From Thelephora terrestris (lineage: Eukaryota > Basidiomycota > Agaricomycetes > Thelephorales > Thelephoraceae), in contig WIUZ02000002.1 in assembly GCA_015956445.1 (NCBI GenBank), positions 2,790,001 to 2,854,000 on the forward strand: a DNA stretch of 64,000 nt. Reading direction: 5' to 3'. Position 1 is the stretch's first letter, and each line of letters opens with the position of its first letter. The notes below the pieces were generated by a model. It was not told the DNA's origin. It saw only the letters and a list, made by a program, of their open reading frames with translations, and made no database searches. The position numbers were made by a program, and so were the translations under genes. This document shows positions 35,341-46,685 of this stretch, in pieces.

Positions 35341-36239
35341 GACCACGGTGAGTCGGGGTTGTAGTTGGCGAGGTGGTTGTGAGCTCCATCTCGGCATCAA
35401 TTCCTGGACTTAAGACTCTCAGAACTGGGTTGCTCACCTGCCAGCGGTGCGCGTTTAAGGAAGCGCTCACTGGCGCCGCTGGTGGTCAGCCGGCGCTGGG
35501 ATGGCGTGTGAGGCTCAGACCATTTATGGGACCATTATGGAATAAACCTCGGGACAAGTAGATTTCGTCCCAAGGACAAACTCACTTATTCGCACAGTTT
35601 ATGAGGTCACTGCGCTTTTGGTTCTCAACCCATTTGCGCTCAGTTTACGACCAAGAGCTTGACTAATTGGAAACACTTCCTCCCCTCTGGATGTTAGCGA
35701 GCTCAGCTGCCGGTCCGCCGGCCCCCTGAACCGGAGTCTATTTAAGTCAAAGTTATCCCCAGGGTCTCTCGGCCAATCTGTGGTGTAAGTAGCAACTGTG
35801 GCTGTATCATAGTACCTTAATTTTGTTACCTCAGGAAATCCTCTGCCCTTCTCAGCCCAGTTGCAGTTAAGGACAAGTCAGAGTTTCTTGTTTGAACACA
35901 AGGCATTCCCACATCTGCTCTCCCTCCCGCTCTGCGCATCAACTGTGCCTCGTAACTATAGAACCCCAGCGTTCACATTAGAACATCTCGAGCATCCAGT
36001 CGATCACCTGGTGGAGTCATCAAATCCTGTTGTAGGGATAAACCCTTGCGTGTTAAACCGAACGAAGTACGGTTTAGGTTGGGTTTCTCTTTAGGATTTC
36101 GACCTGACTTGTAGTGACCTCGGACAACCTACCGGAAGAATAGAGACGTGATCGTTCTCTCACAAGCTAGTTGGACTAGTGAGTACTCTGCAGAGTCGGC
36201 TCAGTGCACTGGTAGTTGTTGGGGTAGAGTGGCCCTGAC
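35341..36239 (+). mobile_element. LTR-like remnant
   Basis: About 0.9 kb ending CCCTGACA at 36239, with a TATA-like CTATTTAAGTC near 35737. To its right lies a minus-strand coding remnant that is cut exactly at this end. The left end is not resolved because FB2 abuts it. Fossil; probably the downstream part of an LTR. Confidence is limited by the lack of a second copy in the window. Confidence 0.45.
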
Positions 36240-36579
36240 AGTTATGTGGGGTGATGCCTTGTAAGGAAGCGGCTGTGAATCTAACGGCTCCGTTCACAAG
36301 ACCACCAACGTTCCTCGAGTCAATCCCAACTCCAATCCGTGGAAAGCAAGTGCGGTGAAGTACAGAGAGCATGAAGGTGGCAGAGACAATTTCAACAGAT
36401 GCGTGTGGGAATGTGGAGGTGGTGGGGATATGTGAGCCAGGTGTGAGACGGACAAAGATGGCAGGGACATCTGCAACAGATGTGAACTAGGCAAGGGGGA
36501 GCTTGAGATGGAAACAATACATACCATGGAAAAGCACTTTCTTAGAAAGGGATGGATGCACTCACCCAACTGGTTGATC
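36240..36579 (-). pseudogene. Unidentified gene remnant, C-terminal part
   Basis: Minus-strand coding sequence read as FTSVADVPAIFVRLTPG onward, through GVGIDSRNVGGLVNGAVRF, to ASLQGITPHN at 36240. An intron of about 75 bases (GTGAGT near 36566 to CCTAG near 36491) separates it from the part at 38931-39182. The family is not recognised. It is cut by the LTR-like remnant on the left and split by the LTR-like element copy 1 on the right. Confidence 0.5.
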
Positions 36580-36684
36580 TGTCACGAACGCGTGACATAG
36601 TAACCAAGATCTCACAAATAATTCAAGACATTGGTCTTATTCGCAGTACAGATAAAACAAAGGGGACTAATAAAAACTACAAAC

Positions 36685-37588
36685 TCAGACAAGGACAAAC
36701 GGGTCTACGTCGCAAGCACATTCCTGAGCAAAAGGACAACAATGAGCGAAATGGTGAGGGTTGTAAATACTCTCAGGACAATACGAATAGGCCCGCGACA
36801 CCGGATCCTGCCAACACTCCCTGCACCCCAATACATCGTGATACAAGCTATCACTCATCTCGCGTCGCACGTCCGACAAGGCCCCGCTCACTAATGCGAA
36901 CCCATAACGGTCTTGGAGACCCGCCACTTCCACTTTCAACTTCATCTGAACCTGACGTGACTTGTCGGAGGGACGACAACGTTGTCCAGAACGAGTCATC
37001 GGACTCTTGCGGTTCTTCTTCTTCTGGGACCTCTCCACCATCTGGCGAACTGGGGCAGGACTCCAGGGAGGGGATGGAGGGAGAGGAACGCCCTGATCCT
37101 GGCGGTGGCGAAGGGATGACTGGGGACTTGCAAGGGGGGTCAGTGCAATAAGCCCCGTGACACTGGTGTCCGAAATATCGGAAGAGAGATGCCTGGAAAG
37201 GTCCCCAATGTTCCAAAGCAAAGTGAGAGAAGTCATCATTCAAACTGTTCATGATGACGTACATGAGGTCCACCCGCTTCTCCAATTTCGCAATCCTATC
37301 CTCCCTCTCCCTCTCCATGGCGTCCAATAGAAGAACGGCTCCAGGGTGTTGAGCCTGGACCACAGGCCTAGAAAGTCTGGGGTCTTCGTACCCCGCTTGC
37401 TCCCAGAACTCGGTGGGAGCGTTATGAGCGGTAAGGAAATTAATGGCAACCTGGTTGTCATGGGCGATGTTGGCAGGGGAGTCATACAAATGTTGCTCCA
37501 CGTTGTAGGGAGCAGCGGTCTCGAAGGACGGGGTGAAAGGGGTGGCGGCGGCATTTAGCACGGCGTTGTTGGCAACGAAAGAAGACAT
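36685..37588 (-). CDS. Gene A of LTR-like element copy 1
   Basis: Antisense to the LTR promoter. It starts MSSFVANNAVLNAAATPF. The N-terminal part includes VEQHLYDSPANIAHDNQVA and FWEQAGYEDP, then a predicted coiled coil (DAMEREREDRIAKLEKRVDL), a Ser/Pro/Glu-rich acidic stretch, and a C-terminal cysteine/histidine cluster (LGCRECW, YNPHHFAHCCPF, ECACDVDP). In all three copies in the window the coding signal occupies two overlapping frames near its end, which splicing may explain. Function unknown; the cysteine cluster suggests metal binding (inference). Treated as part of a fossil element. Confidence 0.55.
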
Positions 37589-38286
37589 GGAAGTAAGAGA
37601 TCTTTAGAGGAAGTGGTACTGGTGTTTGGTGGGAGTGGAAAAGAGACGATGAGGGGGAACAATCATTAATCCCCCTGACTTAAATACATCCTGACTCAAA
37701 AGAAAACCAAAAGGGGAAAACAAAAGCCCCTTGTCCATCAAACGTCCCCATTAGGATAAACGAACCCTCAACCCCAATCGCGATCCCATCAATTCAGGGA
37801 AATCCCCATCAGTCATGGGAAATCCCCATTCGCCCTCTACTGCCACCGTGAAACGAGAGAAATCCCCATCGATCATGAGAAATCCCCATCAGTCTTCTAT
37901 TACCACCATCGATCATGAGAAATTCCCCATCAGTCTTCTATTACCACCATCGATCGTGAGAAATCCCCATTATGCTCCTAATGACTCCTTTACTATTGTT
38001 CTCCTAATTTCACTTCATTATTTGTCGCTCCAAAGTCCCACTCCCCTGACTCGCCCAACCTACCCTAAACTACGCACAGACCGTGTTGACTCCTGTTTGA
38101 CTCGTTGTAAAGTAATGACTCCTGTAGAGGATTGGGTATATAAGGAAGAGCGTTCGCTCCTTCCTTTCCCCATTCTCAATCTCTTCTGTACTCCTCTACC
38201 CACAACCTGAATAAAAGTAAGCTGAGGAATTCTCCTCACGCCTTACCTCTTCTGACTCATTTCAGCAGGAATTCTCCTGCCAGTGT
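37589..38286. promoter_or_regulatory. Divergent A/B promoter region
   Basis: Between the starts of genes A and B. Rightward TATA box GGGTATATAAGG near 38133 with AATAAA about 75 bases further; leftward TATA-like TATTTAAG near 37680. In between are three to four direct repeats of about 50 bases containing AGAAATCCCCATC and ATCGATCATGAG (about 37800-37975), a possible enhancer. The same arrangement occurs at 47581-48241. Confidence 0.65.
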
Positions 38287-38910
38287 ATGTTCAGCGCCCC
38301 TAACCCTTTCCCCTCTACTAGCCCAGTCCAGCGACCAGTCATCCCTGACGCCAGAAGATCTATCTGGGAGTATAAGCTCATCAGAAGTCTTCAAGTAAAC
38401 CGAACCACCGGTTTACTTACTCATTTTCCCTACTACCGACCCTTTGCAGCTCTCGACGCCGGAGTCACCACCCCTCCATTCCTACTAGGAGCGGATCATC
38501 AATTCCTTTGGAATTCAGATCTTACTGAGAGCGTTCTTGCGACTGTCTACTTCAGTATTAGTCCGGCCTTTTACTTCCCCTCTCCACGTGTTCATCTCAC
38601 GACTAATATCCACACCCATTCCCCTGCTATTATCGTTCTTTGGTGGGAAATCCCAACTGAATTACCTTACTCTGTCATAGAATATCTCGTCAACTTCGAA
38701 CGTCTTAGCGATCAAGACTTTGAACCGTTTGCGCAGCAACTCAGTCAGTTCTGCCAAGACTACCACTCGCCCGTTCAACCTTATCAAACCGAGTCACCCC
38801 TCTCGCTTGATATCCCTCCTCCCCTCGTCTCCACACCCGGAACCCCCTTCAAAACCAGACCCGACACCCCTCACCCCGCTGCTAATCCTCTAGTGCCCCA
38901 CAAACAGTAA
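38287..38910 (+). CDS. Gene B of LTR-like element copy 1
   Basis: 207 codons starting MFSAPNPFPSTSPVQRPV. A compact N-terminal two thirds includes RRSIWEYKLIRSLQVNR, FYFPSPRVHLTTNIHTHSP and LWWEIPTELPYSVIEYLV; the tail is proline-rich. It begins about 80 bases after the AATAAA and ends 20 bases before the element end. No homology recognised. The same protein is encoded at 48242-48859 with mostly conservative differences, which suggests coding selection. Confidence 0.6.
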   Translation: MFSAPNPFPSTSPVQRPVIPDARRSIWEYKLIRSLQVNRTTGLLTHFPYYRPFAALDAGVTTPPFLLGADHQFLWNSDLTESVLATVYFSISPAFYFPSPRVHLTTNIHTHSPAIIVLWWEIPTELPYSVIEYLVNFERLSDQDFEPFAQQLSQFCQDYHSPVQPYQTESPLSLDIPPPLVSTPGTPFKTRPDTPHPAANPLVPHKQ

Positions 38911-38930
38911 GCAGGCCTACAACCCTGACA

Positions 38931-39182
38931 TGATCTGGATATCATGGCTGACACAACCACGGGCGACACAGCCGTAACAGCATGGTACTGGTTCAGCTAT
39001 GAACCCTTGACCTCTGGATATGAGCGAAGGGATTGGAGTGTAGGGCTTACCATTGCTACTCCGCCATAGCTTGAGAGGGTTGTCAGTCTTGAAGCCTCCT
39101 GGCAAGACAGTGAACGTGCAACCCCAGGTGGGGAGTGTGGCAATATGCCGGGCTTTGATACCTGGCAGGAAGGAATGATTGT
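38931..39182 (-). pseudogene. Unidentified gene remnant, N-terminal part
   Basis: Minus-strand frame including CDNHSFLPGIKARHIATL, TWGCTFTVLPGGFKTDNPL and EPVPCCYGCVARGC, continuous with 36240-36579 once element copy 1 is disregarded (TGATC duplicated at the junctions). The upstream end is cut by a MITE at 39182. Function unknown. Confidence 0.5.
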
Positions 39183-39544
39183 CACAGTGGGCAATGGGGT
39201 GCAAACCAATCCGGATTATCCCCTGTTTATCTTCCGATTAGGATAAATATTACTTACATTTTCTGTATTAGTTTAGTACTGGAAAATCTCTGGTAATATT
39301 ACTAAGAAAATGTTGGGAAACTTGTAAAATATTCCAGCATGGAATATTGTAATCGGAGCCAGCTGATTGGCTGGCACAGCGGAAAATTTTAGATAATCTG
39401 AAAAATATTCAAACAATAATCCTTGTTGGATTATTCTTGGATTTTCAGGTATATACTAGTTTAGGAAATACACCGAATATTTATCCTAATCGGAACATAA
39501 ACAGGGGAAAATCCGGATCGGATTGCACCCCATTGCCCACTGTG
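39183..39544. mobile_element. MITE with CACAGTGGGC ends
   Basis: 362 bp. Terminal inverted repeats of about 70 bases begin CACAGTGGGCAATGGGGTGC; both include TTCCGATTAGGATAAATATT. A 3-base duplication TGT flanks it (39180-39182, 39545-39547). AT-rich centre, no ORF. Confidence 0.75.
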
Positions 39545-40563
39545 TGTGGCGGTGTCGGACCCCTGGATTAATCATGATTTATTTACGATTTTTTGCACAA
39601 TTAATAGTGTACTTACAGCCCAAGCAAGAATATTCCATGAATAAAAGGTTGTTTATTCATTTGATAAGATAAGGACCAATAGATAAGATAAGAGATAAGA
39701 TAAGCCTGGAAATTCATGGAAAGTCATGGAATTCCCTGAAGCCTACTGGAAAGTGCTGGAACACGTTAGAAGGTAATGGGACTTTCTAGAAGGTGACGGA
39801 ATGTCACAGATGTGACCGCTGGTCACACAAAGGAACAGGATGGAAAGCCATGGAACATGATGAAATATTATAGAATGATGTGGAAAGTGCTGGAATGTTC
39901 TAGAACATTCTCATGTAAAATAGTATATATAGACCCCAACCGTGCTTCTAAGGGTAAGGACAGGTACCCCTTGGTGGAAGACAAGCCATCAATTTCTCAC
40001 CCCTCACTTAGGCTGAGCATCCCTTTGCTCAGTTTCTCTTTCCCCCCCCCCCTCTACCTCTATCCTCTTATCCCTTAGGACTGTTTGGTTGGGTGATCTC
40101 AAGTAATCACATCCCACATTCAGCCTCATCCTCTGTGTGAAGTTCTAAGTCAGAAGTACTGAATAAGCTTAGTACACTTGTGACGTCGGAGTATCTGGTA
40201 TCTGTACGACTGAAGTCTGAAACTTCAGGCAGATAGCCCTCCACTTCAGAATAAGTGATTGACTAGGTGACAGCCAGATTTAGCAGTACCACAAAGGTAT
40301 CTGACATATCTCAGCAAGTTCTACAACATATCTTGTCACTTTTACGACATATCTAGCACAGCCTCAGGTGTAAGTGTACACCTTCCTTATTTGGTCTAGT
40401 TTCACAGCACAGCCTCAACACAGCCTCAATACAGCCACACTACACAGCCTCAATAATAGGCCCCAAGCACATCCCTTGAGCATTCTCTCTTTTCCCCTCC
40501 CCTTTTGATCTACCCCTGTAGATCACCCTCTCCATTCTTGATCTCCCTTATAGATCAGGAACT
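39545..40563 (+). repeat. Solo LTR-like sequence, truncated at right
   Basis: About 1 kb without genes. It shares TGTCGGAC near the left end, TTCTAGAAGGTGACGGAA, a TATA box (AGTATATATAGACC, about 39919) and GAATAAGCTTAGTACACTTG with the inverted solo LTR at 53993-54860, so both belong to one LTR family. Its end is replaced by LTR-like element copy 3 at 40564. Fossil. Confidence 0.65.
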
Positions 40564-40583
40564 TGTCAGGGTTGTGGGCCTGC

Positions 40584-41128
40584 TTACTGTTTTGGGGATG
40601 CTAGAGGATTAGCGGGGTAGGGAGTGTCTGGACGGGGTTGGGGAAGTGGTGTTCCTGGGGTAGAGACGAGGAGAGGTGGGATGTCGAGAGCAAGTGGTGA
40701 CTCGGCTTGATAAGGGTGGACGGGTGAGTGATAGTCTTGGAAAAACTGACTCAGGTGCTGAATAAAGGGGTCGAAGTTTTGATCGCTGAGACGTTCAAAG
40801 CTGACGAGATATTCTAAAACAGAATAAGGTAGTTCAGTTGGGATTTCCCACCAAAGGACAATAATAGCAGGGGAATGAGTATGAACGTTGGTTGTGAGAT
40901 GAACATGTGGATTGGGGAAGTAGAAGGCGGGACTGATGATCCGCGCCCAGGAGGAAAGGAGGCGTAGTAACTCCTGTGTCAAGAGCAGCGAACGGGCGGT
41001 AATAGGGGAAATGAGTTAATAGACCTGTGGTCCTATTAACTTGAAGACTCCAAAGGAGTTTATATTCCCAGATAGAACGCCGAGCGTCAGGGATGATTGG
41101 TGGCGAGATAGGACTTTTAGAAGGGAAG
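40584..41128 (-). pseudogene. Gene B of copy 3, main part (fossil)
   Basis: Minus-strand coding including FYFPNPHVHLTTNVHTHSP and LWWEIPTELPYSVLEYLV, over 85 percent like gene B of copies 1 and 2 by eye. The first codons lie across the copy 2 insertion at about 48887-48914. Confidence 0.75.
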
Positions 41129-41229
41129 TGTCACGAACGCGTGACATAGTGGCCAAGATCACACAGATAATTCAAGACATTGGTCTTATTCGAAGTAATC
41201 ATAATATACAAATGTCGGATGACTACGAA

Positions 41230-41620
41230 TCTAACCGATGATTGGCCCGCTTAAGTCGGTCGACCATTGGCTCGGAGCTCCGGGACAGCCGAAAACGGCA
41301 AAGCGGGTGGGGCCGACGATAGACACGCGTTGCGCGCGACTCAACGGTTGACGTCACGACTCCGACCGCCGCTCGGTCGTCGTCCACGACGTGTCCCCCG
41401 CGAACCTGGGTGAGAACAGGCCTGTTTGGATGTCACAGGCATGAGCTGGCCTGGCTCTCAAGCCTTTGGCCCAGGCTTGCGCCCAGAAGGACTCCCCTCA
41501 AACAGCGATGAAGGGGTGTCCCCCAAAACCCCTGTGCACCCAGCAGGGGTGGGATGACTCAGCGCAGTACCATCGGGCACAAGGAGACGTAGACCAGTAA
41601 TACATGTAATTTACAACCTC
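41230..41620. other. Helitron 2 5' region
   Basis: No gene seen. GC-rich sequence between the Helitron 5' end and the first likely coding exon; it should hold the promoter. Confidence 0.4.
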
Positions 41621-41626
41621 CCTCTC

Positions 41627-44600
41627 ATGCCTCGAGCCGAATCTCACGGCCAACGTCGACGACGCTCCCGCCTCAGAGATGAGCCCGAGAGCGTCAACGT
41701 TCCTCGGTGGCGCCGAGCGGCGGTAAGTGTGGCTCTCGCCCCTGATTAGCAGCAGGGTCAACAAAGACTGACCTCCACCCCAGCTTCATGAAGAGGATGG
41801 CCAGTCTGGATCCAGGCTCAGGCCCCTGGCACCACGTCACAGCGAACAAAACACACCCGGGGTATGTCGTTCACTGTCTCCACCTCCCAGCCGTCGTTCA
41901 CCAAGAACCAACAGGGTTCAACTCGCCAACGAGGCCGATCGGCACTAACGACCCAGCCTCGCTCGCGGCAGCCACGAGAGGAAAGCTCAGGCCGCCCTGC
42001 TCGGCGCCGAGGACAACAACAAGGCACACGTGCACACGACTCTGTAGGGGAAGGCGGCGGCGCCGGAAGTGGTGAGTCCCGTCACTTCGAACGACACGCA
42101 CACCCCGCGCTGACGTTCGTTTGCTTTCTCAGTGGTCCAACGCGTTCGTGGCAGGGTCCCGGTTGCTCGAGGGTTGTACGCTGAACCCGTCGACCGACAC
42201 GACCTCGGGAGAATGGATCGGACGTGCCCCAAGTGCAGAGCCTTACACTGGCTCAGTGAACGTGTCCAGAAGGCCGGGAGCACTGACCTCTACCCACTGT
42301 TTGGCATCTGCTGCAGTGATGGCAGCATCCAGCTACCCGCACCCCCTCCCCCACCCGACCTGCTTGAACGGTTATTCACGGCGTCGACGCTCGAAGCACG
42401 ACAGTTTCGCGAACACATCCGCCAATATAACTCAGCCTTCGCCTTCACATCTCTTGGAGCCCAGGTTGACAACAGCGTCAACCAAGGCGGTGGGCCCCCG
42501 GTGTTCAAAATTCACGGCGAACTCCATCACCGAATCGGTTCTCTCCTCCCTGCTGAAGGACGATCGCCCGTCTACGCTCAGCTCTACATCCTCGATCCTC
42601 ACAAGGCCTCAAACCATCGCATGCAAAGAAACAGCGAGCTCGACCCCGATTTAATGTATCGCCTCGGTCGCCTCATCTCTGACAACCACCGCTGGGCCCG
42701 CATCTTCAAACAGGCGCATGAAGTCTTCCAGGCGTCAAATGCTGACCATGTCTCCCTCCAACTCACAGTCAATTGAAACCAGGACCGTCGGCGATACAAC
42801 CTCCCCACATCCGATGAAATCGCCGCAATCATCCCTGGCGACGGTACTCAGACTTCCAGTACCCGTGACATCGTCCTTCACCGGCAAGACGGATCCCTCA
42901 AACGGTTGAACGAGGGGTCTCCGACATACGAATGCTTGCAATACCCACTCTTCTTCATCTATGGTGAAGATGGCTACCACTACGATCTCTCCATGTCCCC
43001 CACCAACCCCAGACGGCTTTCTCGAAGCGACTACACTGCGTATCACGTCCAACAACGTGAAGGGGAATTCTCACTACTCCTCCGTGGCGGGCGTCTTTTC
43101 CAGCAGTATTTGGTGGATATGTGGGCAGCCGCTGACCAAAACCGCCTGAGCTTTCTTCGCTTTAATCAAGCGGAGCTTCGCTCCTCCCTCTATCAGGGCC
43201 TCAGTGACGCCATCGAACATGACGTCGACCTCCATGAGGTTGGCCAGCGAACCGTGCTTCCGTCGTCATACACTGGTGGTCCTCGGTACATGAAACAATG
43301 CCTGCAGGATGCGCTCACCTTGGCACGCTTTCACAAGAAGATCGACCTCTTCATCACCGTCACCTGCAATCCAAGTTGGCCGGAGATTACGCGAGAGCTT
43401 CTTCCTGGCCAGACCGCTGCCGACCGTCCCGATCTTTGTGCCAGGGTATTCAAGATGAAGAAGGATGCCATCATCGACGACATCTACAAACGCGGAATCT
43501 TCGGCAAAGCAGTCGCCCGCATCCACACCATCGAGTTCCAGAAACGAGGCTTACCTCACGTGCACCTACTCATCTTTCTCGAGCAAGACGACAAGATTCT
43601 GACCCCTGATCAGGTTGACAGTGCGGTATGGGCACGCTGGCCTGACCCACAAACCCAACCTGCTCTCTTCGAAACCGTGAAGCGATGCATGATCCACTCG
43701 TGCGGTGACCGGTGCCTGGAAGATGGGAAGTGCTCCAAAAGTTATCCGAAGCCATTCCAGTCACACACCTCTGTCAACAATGAAGGCTATCCCCTGTACG
43801 CTCGCCCCGATGACGGTCGGTCTTACGAGGTCCGAGGAACGATGACCAGCAACCAATGGGTTGTTCCATATAACCCTTGGCTTTCTGCAAAGTACGATTG
43901 TCACATCAACGTGGAATGCCTTGCCTCCTTTGCCACCCTCAAATATGTCAACAAATACATTCACAAGGGATCTGACCGCACGACTCTCGAGGTGACTAAA
44001 TTCCCAATCACATCCTGAAGTCCTTCTGTTAGCTAAACGTTTGACACACCAGGTCTCGAATGAGAACGACGAGATTCAGCGTCATCTCGACTCGAGATTT
44101 GTGGGTGCTGCCGAAAGCGCCTGGCGAATTTTCCAATTTTCCATCCACGAACAAGTACCAAACGTTGTTCGCCTCCAAATCCACCTTCCCGGCCGCCACT
44201 TAGTCACGTTCAACCCCGATGAGCCTCCCGAACGCATCAACGCTCGTGCGGCCGAGGAAAAGACAACGCTTACTGCCTTCTTCCGTGCCAACGCCGATCC
44301 TGCCATGGCGCCAACCGCTCGGGAGTTAACGTACCAAGAGTTCCCCCAAAAGTTTGTCTACGAGCCAAAACCGAGAGCCTGGCACGTTCACAAACAAGGT
44401 TTTGCCCTCGGGAGAATGTATTTTATCCCCCCGAAATCTGGCGACGAACTCTTCTACCTCCGCACTTTGCTCACCGTCGCCAAGGGTCCAACGTCGTTTG
44501 AAGACCTGCGTCGATTCAATGACACTACCTACCCCACGTTCTACGAGGCATGTCTTGCGAGAGGACTTCTTGAGGACGACGGCGAATGGAGGCAGTGTCT

Positions 44601-46424
44601 CCTCGAAGCGTCATACATGCAGACGGGAGAGCAGCTGAGACATCTGTTTGCCCTCCTCCTCATGTCCTGTACCCCCACTCGGCCAGAACAGCTGTGGAAC
44701 GACTTCCGTCAGCACATCTGTGATGACCTACGTGCTCGGTTGCGGTCCTCGGGTTGGGAGATCCCACAAGATGACAATGTGTACGACTACGGACTTTGGC
44801 TCCTCAACACAATCCTCCTGAGGCATGGAAAAGACCTCGCAACAACCCAGATGCCCCTCCCGAGCCGTGATTGGAGTGCCCAGGCCGGAAACGTTCTCAT
44901 CAGTGAACAGCTGAACTACGATCGTGACCGGGAACGCGTTGCGGCCGAAGAACATGTCCCTCGGCTCAACATCGAACAACGGCACGCGCACGACAGAGTC
45001 GTTTCCTCCGTTGAGACACATGCGGGTCAAGTCTTCTTCCTCAGTGGCCCCGGCGGTACTGGCAAGACGTTCGTCTACAACACCATTTGCAACACCGTCC
45101 GCAGCAGAGGGTCCATTGTGCTCTGTGTTGCATCCTCTGGCATAGCCTCACTGCTCCTCCATGGTGGTCGCACCGCTCACTCCATGTTTAAAATCCCCCT
45201 AAAACCCGACAACACCAGCTACTGCTCCATCTCGAAGCAAGGGCACCTTGCAGATCTCATCCGAGCCACCAAACTCATCATCTGGGACGAAATCACGATG
45301 CAACATCGATTTGCGGCCGAGACTGTCGATCGCACGTGTCGCGACCTTCTCAACACCCCGGACCGCCCGTTCGGTGGGATCACCGTCGTCTTTGGCGGAG
45401 ACTTCCAGCAAATCCTACCGGTTGTCCGTAACGGCTCTAGAGCAGACATTGTGTTTGCTTCGCTTCTACGGTCAACGCTGTGGAGCGGAATCGAGGTCTT
45501 GAAGCTCACCCGAAACATGCGCCTGCTGAATGACCCGGATGCTCAAGAGTTCGCTTCCTGGCTGCTCAATGTCGGCCATGGACGCGAATGCGGTGAAGAC
45601 AGGACCATCCCCTTACCTCGACACATGGTCTCTCAAGATCTCGACACTTTTGTTACCGAGATCTACCCCGGAATCGGGTCAAACCCTCCTCCACCTGCCG
45701 AGTACTTCCTCAATCGGATGATCCTCGCACCTCGCAACAACGACGTTGATCAGATGAACGACAAGCTCCTCAGCATGATGTCTGGCGAGGAGCAGGTCTT
45801 TCACAGTGCTGACTCGGTTGTTCGGGAGGCAGGCGCTGACAACGAAACCTCAGACGTCAACACGTTCCCGGTTGAGTTTCTCCACTCGCTCACTGCGTCG
45901 GGACTTCCCCGGGTGAACTGCACCTCAAGCGCAACTGCCCCCTCATCCTCCTCCGAAACCTGTCTCCCGCACGAGGCCTTTGCAATGGCACACGCTTGAT
46001 TCTAACCCGAATGTCGACCAGAGTCTTGGAGGTCAAAATCATCGGGGGTGACTACCACGGCAAAACCGAATTCATTCCGCGCATCACACTCACGCCAACC
46101 GAAGATGAGGCCAACTTTTCGTTCCAACTAAAACGACGCCAGTTCCCCGTTCGCCTCGCATTCTCGATCACGATCAACAAGGCCCAGGGTCAATCTGTCG
46201 GATGTGTTGGCATTGACCTTCGGGTCCCGGTCTTCTCTCATGGACAGCTCTACGTTGCGCTCTCTCGAGCAACCTCCAGCCAAAACATCAAGGTTCTCCT
46301 GCCTGATGACCAAGAGGACACCCGAACGACGAATATCGTGTATCCAGAAGTTTTGGCCGAGGTAAGTACAATGATTCCGGTAATCACACGATCTCATCTT
46401 AGCTTTGTTCCTCAGGCGGCATAA
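41627..46424 (+). pseudogene. Helitron 2 Rep-helicase (RepHel), two lesions
   Basis: A first basic exon probably starts at 41627 (MPRAESHGQRRRRSRLRDEP). The clear coding path has an intron at about 42073-42131 and another at 43991-44051 (after KYIHKGSDRTTLEV). Domains in order: cysteine-containing N-terminus (DRTCPKCRALHW), Helitron N-terminal region, HUH Rep domain with GLPHVHLLIF and the tyrosines of LKYVNKYIHKG, then PIF1 helicase with GPGGTGKTF, LIIWDEITM, GGDFQQILPVV, and C-terminal [18 protein letters not shown] and YVALSRA. A TGA at 42774-42776 interrupts the frame, and one C is missing from the run near 45907-45910, after which coding continues as [19 protein letters not shown]. It is divergent from Helitron 1 and represents a separate lineage. 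Confidence 0.85.
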
Positions 46425-46582
46425 GCAGGTGTAGCACATATTATATCCAGTTTCATTGTTAATAGTGAGATACAATTTGTTGTTATGCAGTATCTAGCGT
46501 CGTATCCTCCAAACCATATTTACTGATGATTTCGTGAGATTGGACACGTCGTTGCCAGGAAGTCTGTGTAACCCGCTTCACT

Positions 46583-46650
46583 GGGGCCGGGGCCGCAGGT
46601 CCCGGCCCCGTTCTTCTAAAAAAGGGCGCACCGTTGCGGGCCGATACTAG
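46583..46650 (+). other. Helitron 2 3'-terminal structure
   Basis: Hairpin GGGGCCGGG...CCCGGCCCC at about 46583-46609, a second short stem CGCA-CCGT-TGCG near 46627-46638, and the terminal CTAG followed by the host T. Confidence 0.7.
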
Positions 46651-46685
46651 TAAAAGTACAAAGGCGACTAACAAATATTACAAAA

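Larger units (their letters stand above)
36580..38930 (+). mobile_element. LTR-like element AB, copy 1 (2351 bp, looks whole)
   Basis: It begins TGTCACGAACGCGTGACA and ends CCCTGACA, so the ends are TGTCA/TGACA. A 5-base target duplication TGATC flanks it (36575-36579, 38931-38935). Inside are an antisense gene A (36685-37588), a bidirectional promoter region with TATA box GGTATATAAGG near 38133, an AATAAA signal near 38208, and a sense gene B (38287-38910). TG...CA ends, a 5-base duplication, TATA and a nearby AATAAA are what a solo LTR shows, so I infer a solo LTR of an unusual coding type. The full retroelement is not in the window. Confidence 0.75.
41199..46650 (+). mobile_element. Helitron 2, complete length (5452 bp)
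   Basis: 5' end TC (TCATAATATACAAATG) and 3' end CTAG, inserted between A and T. The empty site GTAA|TAAAAGTACAAA is seen uninterrupted in copy 3 (inverted, near 51010-51025). Near the 3' end is a small stem CGCA/TGCG about 13 bases before CTAG and a stronger GGGGCCGGG/CCCGGCCCC hairpin further in. It encodes RepHel on the same strand. It has two visible coding lesions, so it is probably inactive but recent. Confidence 0.9.

Noticed and set aside
35373-35561. Short ORF near the LTR-like remnant
   Set aside because: Only 62 codons, no similarity, and it lies in sequence better explained as an LTR.
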